This document shows, piece by piece, positions 26,392 through 35,168 of a DNA stretch of 64,000 bases. Both the position numbers and the translations under genes were made by a program. Below the pieces are notes generated by a model, which saw only the letters and a program-made list of their open reading frames with translations, did no database searches and was not told the DNA's origin. Every line of letters begins with the position of its first letter. The stretch's first letter is position 1. Source of the DNA: Eleftheria terrae (lineage in GTDB: Bacteria > Pseudomonadota > Gammaproteobacteria > Burkholderiales > Burkholderiaceae_C); assembly GCF_030419005.1 (NCBI RefSeq), contig NZ_CP106951.1, forward strand, positions 3,596,001 to 3,660,000. The letters are read 5' to 3'.

Positions 26392-27396
26392 TCAAAGCCG
26401 GGGATCATCCGAGACGGCCTGGCGTCTGAGGCGCCTTTTTTTCTCGATGGCTTCTGCAGTGGGATGGGACAAGTCCCACACCACGCCGAGGGCGCCCAGG
26501 CCGGTGAGCAGCCAGCCGCTCAGGTCGGGTTCCCACCAACGCATGCCGTGCCGGTAGGAAGCAGGAAACGCATGGTGGTTGTTCTGCAAGCCTTCGCCAA
26601 AGGTCAGCAGAGCCACCGGCCAGTTGTTGGCGCTGCGGTCGCGCGTGTGGAAGGGCCGGCTTCCGAAGCGGTGGCACAGCGAGCCCACGCACCAGGCGGC
26701 CTGGTTGGCGACGAACAGGCGGGCCAGCCCGCCGAACAGCAGGCCGCGCCAGGCACCGTCCCAGCTGGCTTCGGCGAGGCCACCGACGGCGGCCGGCAGC
26801 AACAGGCCCAGCCCGACCCACAGACCGTAGGTGCGGTGAAAGAAGAACAGCCGACGGTTGCGCAGGATGTCGGGCGCGAAGTAGTTCCAGCGTGACACGT
26901 CGGTGGTCAGCATCCAGGCGACATGCGCATGCCAGAGGCCACGCAGCGCCCCCTGCAGGCCGCTGCCGGCCAGGTTGGGGGAGTGCGGATCGCCGGGCTC
27001 GTCGGCATAGACGTGGTGGCGCCGGTGCGTGGCCACCCAGAACATGATGGGCCCCTGGGCGGCCATCGAGCCGCACACCAGCAACATCGCTTCGAACGCT
27101 CTGGACGTGCGGAAAGCCTTGTGTGCCAGGTAGCGATGGAAGCCCATCGTGATGCCGGCCATTTGCAGGCCATACAAGCCGAGGAACAGCGCGAGGTCGA
27201 GCAGGCTGGCCCGGCCTTGCCGCAGTTGGTCGAGCGCCAGGGCGAAGCCGGCGGCCGGCAGCAGCAGCACGCACAGTGCGGCGAGCTGCTTCGTTCTCGC
27301 GCCGTTGCCGACCAGTGGGCACACACCGTCCGGTGGCGGCTCGGCCAGTCCCGATGGTGCCGGCAATGCAGCAGTTGAGGCGGTCTCCAGGCTCAT
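26392..27396 (-). CDS. Acyl-CoA/ACP desaturase (second of the cluster)
   Basis: This 334-residue membrane di-iron desaturase of the stearoyl-CoA desaturase type has histidine boxes HRYLAH, HRRHH and QNNHH and typical segments MFWVATHRRHHVYAD, GDPHSP and TFGEGLQNNHHAFPA. It is paralogous to the upstream desaturase gene (HRHFSH, HRLHH, HNNHH). In polyyne pathways such enzymes introduce double then triple bonds on the ACP-bound chain. The ATG at 27396 has GGAGGA eight bases ahead. The open frame of the upstream desaturase continues through this whole gene in a different frame. Confidence 0.92.
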   Translation of the reverse strand: MSLETASTAALPAPSGLAEPPPDGVCPLVGNGARTKQLAALCVLLLPAAGFALALDQLRQGRASLLDLALFLGLYGLQMAGITMGFHRYLAHKAFRTSRAFEAMLLVCGSMAAQGPIMFWVATHRRHHVYADEPGDPHSPNLAGSGLQGALRGLWHAHVAWMLTTDVSRWNYFAPDILRNRRLFFFHRTYGLWVGLGLLLPAAVGGLAEASWDGAWRGLLFGGLARLFVANQAAWCVGSLCHRFGSRPFHTRDRSANNWPVALLTFGEGLQNNHHAFPASYRHGMRWWEPDLSGWLLTGLGALGVVWDLSHPTAEAIEKKRRLRRQAVSDDPRL

Positions 27397-27414
27397 CAGG
27401 GTCCTCCGGGTACG

Positions 27415-28378
27415 TTAGGCGCGCCATGCAGGCAGGCCGGATCTGTGGATGGGGGGCGGCGCTGCTCGCGCCGGGCAGGGGTGTCTTGCGAACGTCCCAG
27501 GCCAGCCCGGCGGCCTCGATGAGGCGGATGAACCAGGCGGTGGGGTCGAGCTGCCAGGGATGCCGGTCGTTGCAGGCCAGCGTTGGCATTGCGTGGTGGT
27601 TGTTGTGCCAGGCCCCTCCCAGCGTGGGCAAGGCCAGCCAGGCCACATTGCGGCTGTTGTCATGGGTGTGGAACGGCTGTGCGCCGCGGGCGTGGCCAAT
27701 GGAGTTGACGGCCCAGGTGGCCTGGTCCAGCAGGAAGATGCGGGCCAGGCCGCCCCACAGGAAGCCGCCGAGCGCGCCGTGCAGGTTGCCGGCCAGCAAG
27801 CCACCCAGCAGTGTGGGCAGCAACAGGCCCAGCGCCACCCAGGCGAAGTAGAGCTGGCTCACCAGTACCAGGCCGCGGTCGCGCAGCAGGTCGGGTACAT
27901 GGCGAGCCCAGCCTCGCCGCTCCAGCGAGAACAGCCAGCCGACATGGGCGTGCCACCAGCCACGCACCCGACTCAGCCGGCCGCAGCCGGTGGCCCTGGG
28001 CGAGTGGGGGTCACCGTCCCGATCGGCGAAGGCGTGGTGAAGGCGGTGGGTGGCCACCCAGAACAGCAGCGGCCCCTGTGCCGCCATGCTGCCGGCCACC
28101 GCGAGGCCGATGCTGAGCCAACGGCGCGCCTTGAAGGCTCGATGGCTGAAATGCCGGTGCAGGCCACCTTCCACCCCGAGCGCCGTGAGCAGGTACATGG
28201 CTCCGAGCAGCGCCGCATCGCGGCCGTTGAAGCCGTGATGCGCCGAGAACGCGAGCGCTGCGAGGAAGCCGAGCGCCGGCAGACAAACGGTCAGCGGGGC
28301 GAGTTGGCGGGCCCGTCGATCGGCGGGCTCGGAAGGAAGATGGCGCGACATGGCGGTGTCGCCATGGGAAGACTGCAT
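27415..28378 (-). CDS. Acyl-CoA/ACP desaturase (first of the cluster), stop codon out of frame
   Basis: This is a membrane di-iron desaturase with boxes HRHFSH, HRLHH and HNNHH and segments LLFWVATHRLHHAFAD and TLGGAWHNNHHAMPT. Homology ends near residue 310 (GLAWDVRKTPL). The frame has no stop there and stays open to 26405, about 657 codons, crossing the next desaturase gene out of frame. Removing one G from the G6 run at 27451-27456 would bring in the TAA at 27415, just before the next gene's ribosome binding site and giving about 320 residues. A true run-on protein, a recent insertion, slippage or a base-calling error all remain possible. The start could also be 28351. Confidence 0.75.
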
Positions 28379-28410
28379 GGTGGTTGCGGGCGAAGAAGGG
28401 CCGAGGAGGC

Positions 28411-30213
28411 TCAGGGGTCCAGCCCGGCCAGGGACCGGGCCAGGAAGGCCTGCTTGCAGGCCTGGCGTTGCACCTTGCCGCTGGTGGTGAGCGGAATGGA
28501 TCCAGTGGGGACGAGATGGACACGGGAAGGGGCGACGCCGTGGTCCCGCACGACCGACTCGACGACGGCCTGCCGCACGCTGGCCAGGGCGCCGTTGGTC
28601 TGCAAGCCGGCACGGCGCGAGAGCTCGGCGACGATCACCAGGCGCTCGCTGTCGTCCTCCCGCACGGCGAAGGCCACCACGCCATTGCGGCGGATGGCCG
28701 CATGGCTTTGCTGGACCGACTGCTCGATGTCCTGGGGATACAGGTTGCGCCCGGCCAGCACGACCACATCCTTCATGCGGCCGGTGACGAACAGCTCGCC
28801 GCGGCAGAGGAAGCCGAGGTCGCCGGTGCGCAGGAAGCGCCGGCGTGCCGGATCGTCCGCCAGGCAGGCGCGGAAGGTCTCCTCGCTGGCAGCGTCCTTC
28901 TCAAAGTAACCGAGGCCGACGTTGCGGCCCCGGATCCAGATTTCGCCCACCATGCGCTCCGGCAGGCGCAGTCGGGTCTGCGGATCGACGATGAGCAATT
29001 CGTGGCCATGCGCCGCCGTGCCGCAGCCGACCAGGGCGCGCGCGCCCGCGGTCTGCTGCGTGACATGGACGAAGCCGTGATCGAGGGCCGCGGTGTCGAC
29101 CTTCACCACGCTGGGCGACTCCGGGCCAGCCTTGCCTGCCACGAAGAGAGTCGCCTCGGCCAGCCCGTAGCAGGGCAGCAGTGCGGCGCGCGAGAAGCCG
29201 CGTGGTGCAAAGCGCCCGCAGAAGCGCTGCAGCGTGGCCTGGGTCACCGGCTCGGCCCCGCAGAAGACCCGCCGCAGCGAGGCCAGGTCCAGGCTGTCGA
29301 GCGAGAGCTCGTCGACGGCGTCGGCACACAGGTCGAGCGCGAAGTTGGGCGCCACCGTCATGCTGACGCGGTGCCGGGTCACCGCCCGCAGCCAGCGCAG
29401 CGGGTTTTGCACGAAATGCGCCGGGCTCATCGTGATGAGCGGGAAGCCGCTGTGCACGGCCAGCAGCAGGGTGCCCATCAGCCCCATGTCATGGTAGGGC
29501 GGCAGCCACGACAGGCCGATGCGGTCCGCGGACGGATCGAGAAACGCCTCGAGCACCTCGCAGTTGCTGACGATGTTGTCATGGCTCAGCAGCACCCCCT
29601 TGGGCGCCCCGGTGGAGCCCGAGGTGTACTGCAGCACGGCGGGCGCTGGCATCTGGATCGGCGAGTCGGCCGGCACGGGCTCGGGACCGGTCCAGCCCTT
29701 CTCCAGTTGGCCGTCCTCCAGGAACAGCCAGCGTGGCGACTGCCCCAGCGCGCCGAGCTCGGCGTCCACGCGGCGCTGCAGCAGGCGGATGTCCGGGCCG
29801 GCAATGACCAGCGAGGGACGGCAGTCGGCATGGATCGCCGCCATGCGGCGCACCGCACGGGCGCCTACCGGTGGAAACGCCGGCACCACGGTGGCTCCGG
29901 CCAGCAGGATGCCGAACAGTGCGGCGACATAGGGCAGGCCCGGCTCCAGCACCAGCATGATGCGCTGCCCCTGCAGCCCCCGCCTGGACACCTCCGACGC
30001 CACCGCGCAGGCCGCCTGCCAAAGATCGGCATAGGTGCAGTCCTGCTCATCGAATTCACCGTCCCGCAGGTGGCGAAACGCCAGATGCCGGGGTGAGGCG
30101 AGGGCGCGTTGGTGAAGCCGGGCAACGATGTTGTGAGTTCCGTGTGACGCTGCGCCGGCGGGCCTGCTGCAGAGGGAAGAGCTCAGCCCTTTCTCCGGGT
30201 GGATGCGGCCCAT
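28411..30213 (-). CDS. Fatty acyl-AMP ligase (FAAL), first gene of polyyne-type cluster
   Basis: This 600-residue adenylate-forming enzyme activates a fatty acid as acyl-AMP and passes it to a carrier protein rather than CoA. Motifs are LQYTSGSTGAPKGVLLSH (P-loop), SWLPPYHDMGLMG (FAAL/FadD32-type), YGLAEATLFVAG, FLRTGDLGFL and GRNLYPQDIE. The C-terminal lysine region is LTTSGKVQRQ. These are the FAAL-subfamily versions of the ANL motifs. It starts at 30213 behind a strong GGAGGAGG and opens the operon that ends with the hydrolase at 23944. It should load the ACP encoded downstream. Confidence 0.94.
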   Translation of the reverse strand: MGRIHPEKGLSSSLCSRPAGAASHGTHNIVARLHQRALASPRHLAFRHLRDGEFDEQDCTYADLWQAACAVASEVSRRGLQGQRIMLVLEPGLPYVAALFGILLAGATVVPAFPPVGARAVRRMAAIHADCRPSLVIAGPDIRLLQRRVDAELGALGQSPRWLFLEDGQLEKGWTGPEPVPADSPIQMPAPAVLQYTSGSTGAPKGVLLSHDNIVSNCEVLEAFLDPSADRIGLSWLPPYHDMGLMGTLLLAVHSGFPLITMSPAHFVQNPLRWLRAVTRHRVSMTVAPNFALDLCADAVDELSLDSLDLASLRRVFCGAEPVTQATLQRFCGRFAPRGFSRAALLPCYGLAEATLFVAGKAGPESPSVVKVDTAALDHGFVHVTQQTAGARALVGCGTAAHGHELLIVDPQTRLRLPERMVGEIWIRGRNVGLGYFEKDAASEETFRACLADDPARRRFLRTGDLGFLCRGELFVTGRMKDVVVLAGRNLYPQDIEQSVQQSHAAIRRNGVVAFAVREDDSERLVIVAELSRRAGLQTNGALASVRQAVVESVVRDHGVAPSRVHLVPTGSIPLTTSGKVQRQACKQAFLARSLAGLDP

Positions 30214-30810
30214 CGAGTTTCCTCCTCCACTGAACGTGTGTTCAAGCGGCCTTACGGCCGGCGCTCGGTTGCGTTCGCTCGCACCGGCCGCCGCTGAGTC
30301 CTACTGGCCGCCGGCTGGCCACGGGGCGCATGCCGGGTCGGCTGTGCAGGCGCCCGGGTCTCCCAGAGCCGGTGCGCCTGCTCGATAGCAGCGGGTCTCC
30401 GCTGAAATTCGAAGGACGTAGGTGTATATGCACAAAGGATGCTATGGGGTGAGCTGGCGATAAGCAATCACTGACGCGCCTGCATGAGTTAGGGGATGCA
30501 ACGACGGCGGGGCAGTGTTCGACATCGAGGCGGTTCCACAGGGCGGTCTTCTGAAAAGCCATGTCACTCCATTCCCATGGTTCGAAGGCGACCAGGGCGA
30601 TGTTCTGAAAGCTCATTTTTGCCCGCGATCCTGCGGTTTTCCCTTAGTTGCCTGTGTTTATGTAAGCATTGACAGGGGTCGTGTGTGAAGGAATGCCGGT
30701 GCAGTGACTTGCGCGCCGGCCGCTGGCCGCGCCGGTGAGCCACGGGCTTTGGCGGCCGGGGAGCGCCGCTGCCCGGTAAACTTCAGCACTTTCGAGGTGT
30801 TTGCTGCCCC
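30214..30810. other. Divergent promoter region of polyyne-type operon and minC
   Basis: This 597-base gap holds the promoters of the FAAL operon and of minCDE. It contains an inverted repeat TGAAC-GTGT-GTTCA at 30231-30244 next to the FAAL ribosome binding site and two 22-base near-repeats (30539-30560 and 30595-30616). A TTGACA at about 30669 could be a -35 element for minC. A 124-codon minus frame from 30616 is open but lacks homology and is not called. Confidence 0.5.
30539..30616. repeat. Direct near-repeat pair upstream of the FAAL operon
   Basis: Two copies of a 22-base unit (30539-30560 and 30595-30616) read CAGGGCGxTxTTCTGAAA(A)GC on the plus strand and are 56 bases apart. They differ at three positions. 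They lie about 330-400 bases upstream of the FAAL start and could be tandem regulator sites. Confidence 0.4.
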
Positions 30811-31560
30811 ATGGCCGTAGTCTCCACAGGGAACGCCCCTGCCATCTTTGACCTGAAGAGCGCCACGCTGACCCTGCTTGCCGTGGTGCTGAAGACGCCC
30901 GACCTCGCGGCGCTCGCGGCGGAGTTGGAGGCGCGGATCGGTCCGACCCCCGAACTGTTCAACCAGGACCCGGTGGTGATCGATTTGGCGCCGCTGCGCG
31001 AGGAGGCCGCCACCATCGACTTCCAGGGGCTGCTGGCCCTGCTGCGGCGCTACCGCATGGCCCCGATGGCGGCCAAGGGCGGCAGCGCGGAGCAAATGGC
31101 GGCGGCGCTGGCGGCCGGGCTGGTCGAGGCGCCCGAGCAGCAGGCCGCCACGACGGCCGCTGCCCCCGCGCCGGCGCCGGACATCGCGCCGCCCGAGGCG
31201 GCGCGCGAGATACCGGTGCCGCCCACTGCCACGGTGATCGTGGACAAACCGTTGCGCTCGGGCCAGCAGGTGTACGCCCGGGGCGGCGACATCGTCGTGC
31301 TGGCTGCAGTGAACTTCGGCGCCGAAGTGATTGCTGACGGCAACGTGCATGTCTACGCGCCGCTGCGCGGCAAGGCGATCGCCGGGGCGCGGGGCAACAC
31401 CGCGGCGCGCATCTTCACCACCTGCCTGGAACCGGAACTGCTGTCGATCGCTGGCATCTATCGGACCACGGAAACCGCCATTCCGCCCGAAGTGGCCGGC
31501 AAGGCCGCCCAGATCCGCCTGGTGGGTGAGAAGCTGGTGATGGAACCCTTGAAACTCTGA
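30811..31560 (+). CDS. minC: Septum site-determining protein MinC
   Basis: This 249-residue inhibitor of FtsZ ring assembly at the poles has an N-terminal MinC domain (about 10-105, FDLKSATLTLLAVVLKT), an Ala/Pro-rich linker (about 108-145) and a C-terminal beta-helical domain. The C-terminal domain (DKPLRSGQQVYARGGDIVVLAAVNFGAEVIADGNVHVYAPLRGKAIAGARG) binds MinD. It is the first gene of minC-minD-minE, the standard proteobacterial order. The ATG has no strong ribosome binding site; the N terminus matches the family. Confidence 0.97.
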   Translation: MAVVSTGNAPAIFDLKSATLTLLAVVLKTPDLAALAAELEARIGPTPELFNQDPVVIDLAPLREEAATIDFQGLLALLRRYRMAPMAAKGGSAEQMAAALAAGLVEAPEQQAATTAAAPAPAPDIAPPEAAREIPVPPTATVIVDKPLRSGQQVYARGGDIVVLAAVNFGAEVIADGNVHVYAPLRGKAIAGARGNTAARIFTTCLEPELLSIAGIYRTTETAIPPEVAGKAAQIRLVGEKLVMEPLKL

Positions 31561-31620
31561 ACCATTCGCCGCCGGCCGCGCCGGGCGGTAGACCCTGAAC
31601 TTCTATAGGACCTGCAACTG

Positions 31621-32436
31621 ATGGCCAAAATCATCGTGGTGACCTCCGGCAAGGGAGGCGTCGGCAAGACCACCACCAGTGCCAGCTTCTCTTCAGGCCT
31701 CGCGCTTCGGGGCCACAAGACCGCAGTGATCGATTTCGACGTGGGCCTGCGCAACCTGGACTTGATCATGGGTTGCGAGCGCCGGGTGGTCTACGACCTG
31801 ATCAATGTGATCAACGGCGAGGCCAACCTGAACCAGGCCCTGATCAAGGACAAGCAGTGCGAGAACCTGTTCGTGCTGCCTGCCTCGCAGACCCGCGACA
31901 AGGACGCGCTGTCCAAGGACGGCGTGGAGCGGGTCCTCAAGGACCTGGCGGAGATGGGTTTCGAGTACATCGTGTGCGACTCCCCGGCCGGCATCGAGAC
32001 CGGTGCGCTGCTGGCGATGCATTTCGCCGACGAAGCCCTGGTGGTGACCAACCCCGAGGTGTCCTCGGTGCGCGACTCCGACCGCATCCTGGGCATGCTG
32101 AGCTCGAAGACCAAGCGGGCCATCGACGGCGCCGAGCCGATCAAGGAGCACCTGCTGATCACCCGCTACAACCCGCACAGGGTGGAAGACGGGCAGATGC
32201 TCTCCTTGGAAGACATCCAGGAGATCCTGCGAATCCCGTTGATCGGCGTGATTCCTGAATCCGAAGTGGTGCTGCAGGCTTCCAACCAGGGCGTGCCAGC
32301 CATCCACCTGAAAGACAGTGATGTCTCGGAAGCGTACAAAGACGTGGTTGCGCGGTTTCTCGGTGAAGACAAGCCGATGCGCTTCGTCGATGCGGTGAAG
32401 CCCGGCTTCTTCAAGCGCTTGTTCGGCGGGAGGTGA
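31621..32436 (+). CDS. minD: Septum site-determining ATPase MinD
   Basis: This 271-residue membrane-cycling ATPase recruits MinC and is displaced by MinE. The deviant Walker A KGGVGKTT is at residues 11-18, with [14 protein letters not shown] and the switch region [11 protein letters not shown]. The C-terminal amphipathic membrane-targeting helix ([12 protein letters not shown]) is intact. It is 60 bases after minC and four bases before minE. Confidence 0.98.
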   Translation: MAKIIVVTSGKGGVGKTTTSASFSSGLALRGHKTAVIDFDVGLRNLDLIMGCERRVVYDLINVINGEANLNQALIKDKQCENLFVLPASQTRDKDALSKDGVERVLKDLAEMGFEYIVCDSPAGIETGALLAMHFADEALVVTNPEVSSVRDSDRILGMLSSKTKRAIDGAEPIKEHLLITRYNPHRVEDGQMLSLEDIQEILRIPLIGVIPESEVVLQASNQGVPAIHLKDSDVSEAYKDVVARFLGEDKPMRFVDAVKPGFFKRLFGGR

Positions 32437-32440
32437 GCTC

Positions 32441-32698
32441 ATGTCTTTCCTCTCCTTCCTGCTTGGGGAAAAGAAGAAATCGGCAACGGTCGCGAAGGAG
32501 CGGCTGCAGATCATCCTGGCCCACGAACGTTCCGGCCGATCCGGTGGCCCGGACTACCTGCCGCAGTTGCAGCGGGAGCTGGTGGAGGTGATCTCGAAGT
32601 ATGTCTCCATCAGCCCGGATGACATCAAGGTCCACCTGGAGCGCCAGGAAAACCTGGAGGTGCTGGAGGTCAAGATCGAGCTGCCCGACGCACGTTGA
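32441..32698 (+). CDS. minE: Cell division topological specificity factor MinE
   Basis: This 85-residue protein has the N-terminal membrane-binding start ([22 protein letters not shown]), the MinD-contact helix ([10 protein letters not shown]) and the C-terminal dimer domain ([18 protein letters not shown]). It stimulates MinD ATPase to drive pole-to-pole oscillation. It closes the minCDE operon; no obvious terminator follows in the 287 bases before the next, convergent gene. Confidence 0.98.
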   Translation: MSFLSFLLGEKKKSATVAKERLQIILAHERSGRSGGPDYLPQLQRELVEVISKYVSISPDDIKVHLERQENLEVLEVKIELPDAR

Positions 32699-32985
32699 GC
32701 TGCGCGGCGGCGCACACTGCCTCACTGGCCGCAACGGTCATCGTCGAGGCGCTGGCCGCCTGCCGGCTCTTGCTGGCGTGGTCGGCTGGGTCGCGGTTGC
32801 CCGCCCTGGAGTGGCCAGAGACGTCGTCGAGTGCGGGCGGGGGTCGAGGCCCGCGCCCTGCGGCCGTCCAGCAAGCTCCGCTGCACAACTGATGCTCGAA
32901 CCCGCACCGCGCTCGCTTGCGGCGGTGGGGTGCGGTGAGCGTTGGCGCGAACCGCGGCGCGTTCGCCTGGCGCGTTCCGTTGCGC

Positions 32986-33810
32986 TTATTCGGACGCCAC
33001 CCGCTCGCCGGCCACGGGGTACTTCAGGTGACCGACATAGTCGAGCGGCTGGGTCACCTGCATCGACGGCACGTCGCCGGCGCGCATGTGCAGGATGTCG
33101 GCCGGGCTGATCCAGCGGGGGTGGGCCGAGGTCAGCGGCAGGCCGGCATGGCGGTAGGCTTCCAGCACCAGCTGGGAGCAGAAGAAGCGGTCGTTGCTGC
33201 CGCTGCCCAGTTGCACCAGGGCAACGCCGCGCATGCAGAACTCACGCACCAGCCCCGGCACCAGGGGCAGCTCGCAGACCCGCCGCTCGATCGAGAAGGG
33301 CGCGTGCAGCAGCACCCCCACATAGCCGTAGCGGCTGCCGACCTTCTGCTGTGCGAACTCGCGCAGCCCGGCGACCGTCTGGGCGGTGGTGCCCGGATGG
33401 CGGAAGGCCACCACCATCGCTTCCTCGTCCATCAGGGCGTCGATGTGGCGCAGGCGCACGCCGTCGCCCACCGCCTCGACGATTTGACCGTCACCCAGAT
33501 AGAGCGCGGCATGGCTCACGGGCGACAGGGTGGCCAGGCGGATGCCCAGCGAGGCGAGGCCGTTCTTTGCCGTCAGCACGATGTCGCCCGGCCGCAAGGC
33601 CGACACCGGGACCCGCTGCCCGCCGTTGTCCGGCGAGAGGCTGCGGTCCTGGAAGCGGATGCGCAGGCCGGGCCGGGCTTCGGCTTCGCCCTCGGTCGTC
33701 GCGGTGGTTTGCTCGATGCGGGTGGCGCAGCCGGTCGCGGCGGCAGCAATCAGCAGCATGAGCGCCGGCAGGCGCGCGCTGCGCAGCAGGCGGAGCGGGA
33801 AAGCGAACAT
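32986..33810 (-). CDS. Lipoprotein with permuted papain-like (YaeF/YiiX-type) domain
   Basis: This 274-residue protein has a lipobox (LLIAAAATGC, Cys near residue 28) for outer-membrane lipidation and a permuted NlpC/P60-like hydrolase domain. The family order is seen: RPGDIVLTAKNG, then His in SPVSHAALYLGDG, then Cys in RFFCSQLVLEAY. YaeF/YiiX-type proteins are predicted amidases or peptidases of the cell envelope; the substrate is unknown. It is convergent with minE and lies just downstream of the OmpA-like lipoprotein and kinase genes on the same strand (140-base gap), so it may belong to that unit. Confidence 0.82.
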   Translation of the reverse strand: MFAFPLRLLRSARLPALMLLIAAAATGCATRIEQTTATTEGEAEARPGLRIRFQDRSLSPDNGGQRVPVSALRPGDIVLTAKNGLASLGIRLATLSPVSHAALYLGDGQIVEAVGDGVRLRHIDALMDEEAMVVAFRHPGTTAQTVAGLREFAQQKVGSRYGYVGVLLHAPFSIERRVCELPLVPGLVREFCMRGVALVQLGSGSNDRFFCSQLVLEAYRHAGLPLTSAHPRWISPADILHMRAGDVPSMQVTQPLDYVGHLKYPVAGERVASE

Positions 33811-33950
33811 CGGAAGTGGCGGTGCAGGAGGGTGGAAGGCCGGCAGGCGGGGCCCGGGCCGGAAGCAGGGGCAAAGGGGGCAAGGGCCGCGGCAGCGCGT
33901 GCGGCCTTGCAGCCGTCACGGGGCCGGCAGGCCGGCGCCGTGACGCAGGA

Positions 33951-35168
33951 TCAGGGGCAGGCGACGATCTTGAAGCCCACCCGCCGGTCGAGCGCGTCGA
34001 CCGCGTTGTCGGTGCCGCTGCCGACGATGTTCTCGCGCGAGCCCATGCCGACCGCCTTGGTGCGGGCGGCCAGCTCCGGTACTTCGCTGCTCAGGCGCTG
34101 GCGGATGTAGCTGGCGCGCTGCAGGGAGAGGCTGTCGTTGACCTGGTCGGAACCGGTGCGGCTGGTGTGGCCGACGATGTCCATGCAGGTCTTGGCGGCA
34201 CTGCTTTCGCGGGCGATCTGGCGCAGCCACATGCCGTAGGCGCCGCTGATCTTGCTGTCGGACCAGAACTCGGTGCTGCCCGGATTGAACAGGAACTTCA
34301 CGCCCAGCTCGTTGTAGGCGATGCCCATGGCCACCACCCGTGCGAAGGCCTGCTCGGCCTCGGTCTGGCGGCCCAGCTTGACGTTGCTGAGGTAGATGCC
34401 GTTGAGCACTCGCAGCTGCTCACCGGCGGGCGTGGCGAGCGCACTGCGGTAGCGGCCCAGTGCGTCCTGGTAGCGGCCGGAGTTGTAGAGGTCGGTGGCT
34501 TCGTTGATGACGGTGGCTGCGGCCACGCGCTCGAGGTAGAAGGCGTCACCCCGCTGGCCGGGGGTGGTGGTGGTGGTGCGCACGTATCCCTCGATGACCT
34601 TGTCCTTCACCACCACCGGGCTGTCGCGGTAATAGGGCAGCGGGTTGTGGTCCAGGCCCTGGTCACGGGCGATGGCCGAGGACTGGGCCACCACATTGCC
34701 GCTGCGCAGGTCGGTCAGGGCCAGGTTCAGGTTGATGGCGCTGCCCTTGCCGCTGGTGCGTGGCGCCCGGGTCATCGTGCCGGTGAGGAGGTACTGGGCC
34801 TTGCTCAGGCTGCTCGACTGGAAAGGCAGCACCTCGAACTGGTCGAACTTGGTGGTCAGGCGTTCGGTGACGCGCTTCTCGAACAGCTCGGTGGCGATGG
34901 TCTGCTGGCCACTGCCGGCATCCAGCATGGGGTCGAGCACGACCGCCCGCTTGGCGATCTTGGACTCCACCTTGGCGAGGAAGGCCGGCAGCTTCTGCGT
35001 CTGCGAGACCAGGCCATCGGTGGCCTCGGCCACCGCCTGCTCGAACGGTTGCTCGTGGGTCAGCGAGGTCGCCTGCGGGGCAGCGCAGCCGGCCAGGGCC
35101 ACCGCCACCACGGCGGTCAGGAAGGAGAGCAGGCGCGAGGCCTGCCTGGTGCTTGCGGGTTGCTTCAT
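33951..35168 (-). CDS. OmpA-like lipoprotein with tetratricopeptide-like region
   Basis: This 405-residue envelope protein has a lipobox (AVVAVALAGC), a middle region with curli-assembly-like features (TTKFDQFEVLPFQ, LTGTMTRAP), a TPR-like stretch (ATDLYNSGRYQDALGRYRSAL) and a C-terminal OmpA/peptidoglycan-binding domain. The last has CMDIVGHTSRTGSDQVNDSLSLQRASYIRQRL and DRRVGF. Its ATG overlaps the TGA of the kinase gene (ATGA, 35165-35168), so the two are translationally coupled. A link of envelope sensing to the kinase is likely but inferred. Confidence 0.86.
   Translation of the reverse strand: MKQPASTRQASRLLSFLTAVVAVALAGCAAPQATSLTHEQPFEQAVAEATDGLVSQTQKLPAFLAKVESKIAKRAVVLDPMLDAGSGQQTIATELFEKRVTERLTTKFDQFEVLPFQSSSLSKAQYLLTGTMTRAPRTSGKGSAINLNLALTDLRSGNVVAQSSAIARDQGLDHNPLPYYRDSPVVVKDKVIEGYVRTTTTTPGQRGDAFYLERVAAATVINEATDLYNSGRYQDALGRYRSALATPAGEQLRVLNGIYLSNVKLGRQTEAEQAFARVVAMGIAYNELGVKFLFNPGSTEFWSDSKISGAYGMWLRQIARESSAAKTCMDIVGHTSRTGSDQVNDSLSLQRASYIRQRLSSEVPELAARTKAVGMGSRENIVGSGTDNAVDALDRRVGFKIVACP

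Larger units (their letters stand above)
23944..30213 (-). other. Polyyne (terminal alkyne) type biosynthetic gene cluster
   Basis: Six minus-strand genes follow one another: fatty acyl-AMP ligase, membrane desaturase, membrane desaturase, acyl carrier protein, membrane desaturase, alpha/beta hydrolase. Gaps are short or overlapping. Known bacterial polyyne clusters (caryoynencin, collimomycin/collimonin, cepacin) have this content and order: a ligase loads a fatty acid on a dedicated ACP, desaturase/acetylenases make triple bonds, and a thioesterase or hydrolase ends the chain. No cytochrome P450 (present for caryoynencin) is seen. Product structure cannot be read from the sequence. Confidence 0.82.

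Noticed and set aside
30242..30616. 124-codon minus-strand frame upstream of the FAAL gene
   Set aside because: No family features; apparent internal similarity comes from the duplicated 22-base unit; no clear ribosome binding site.
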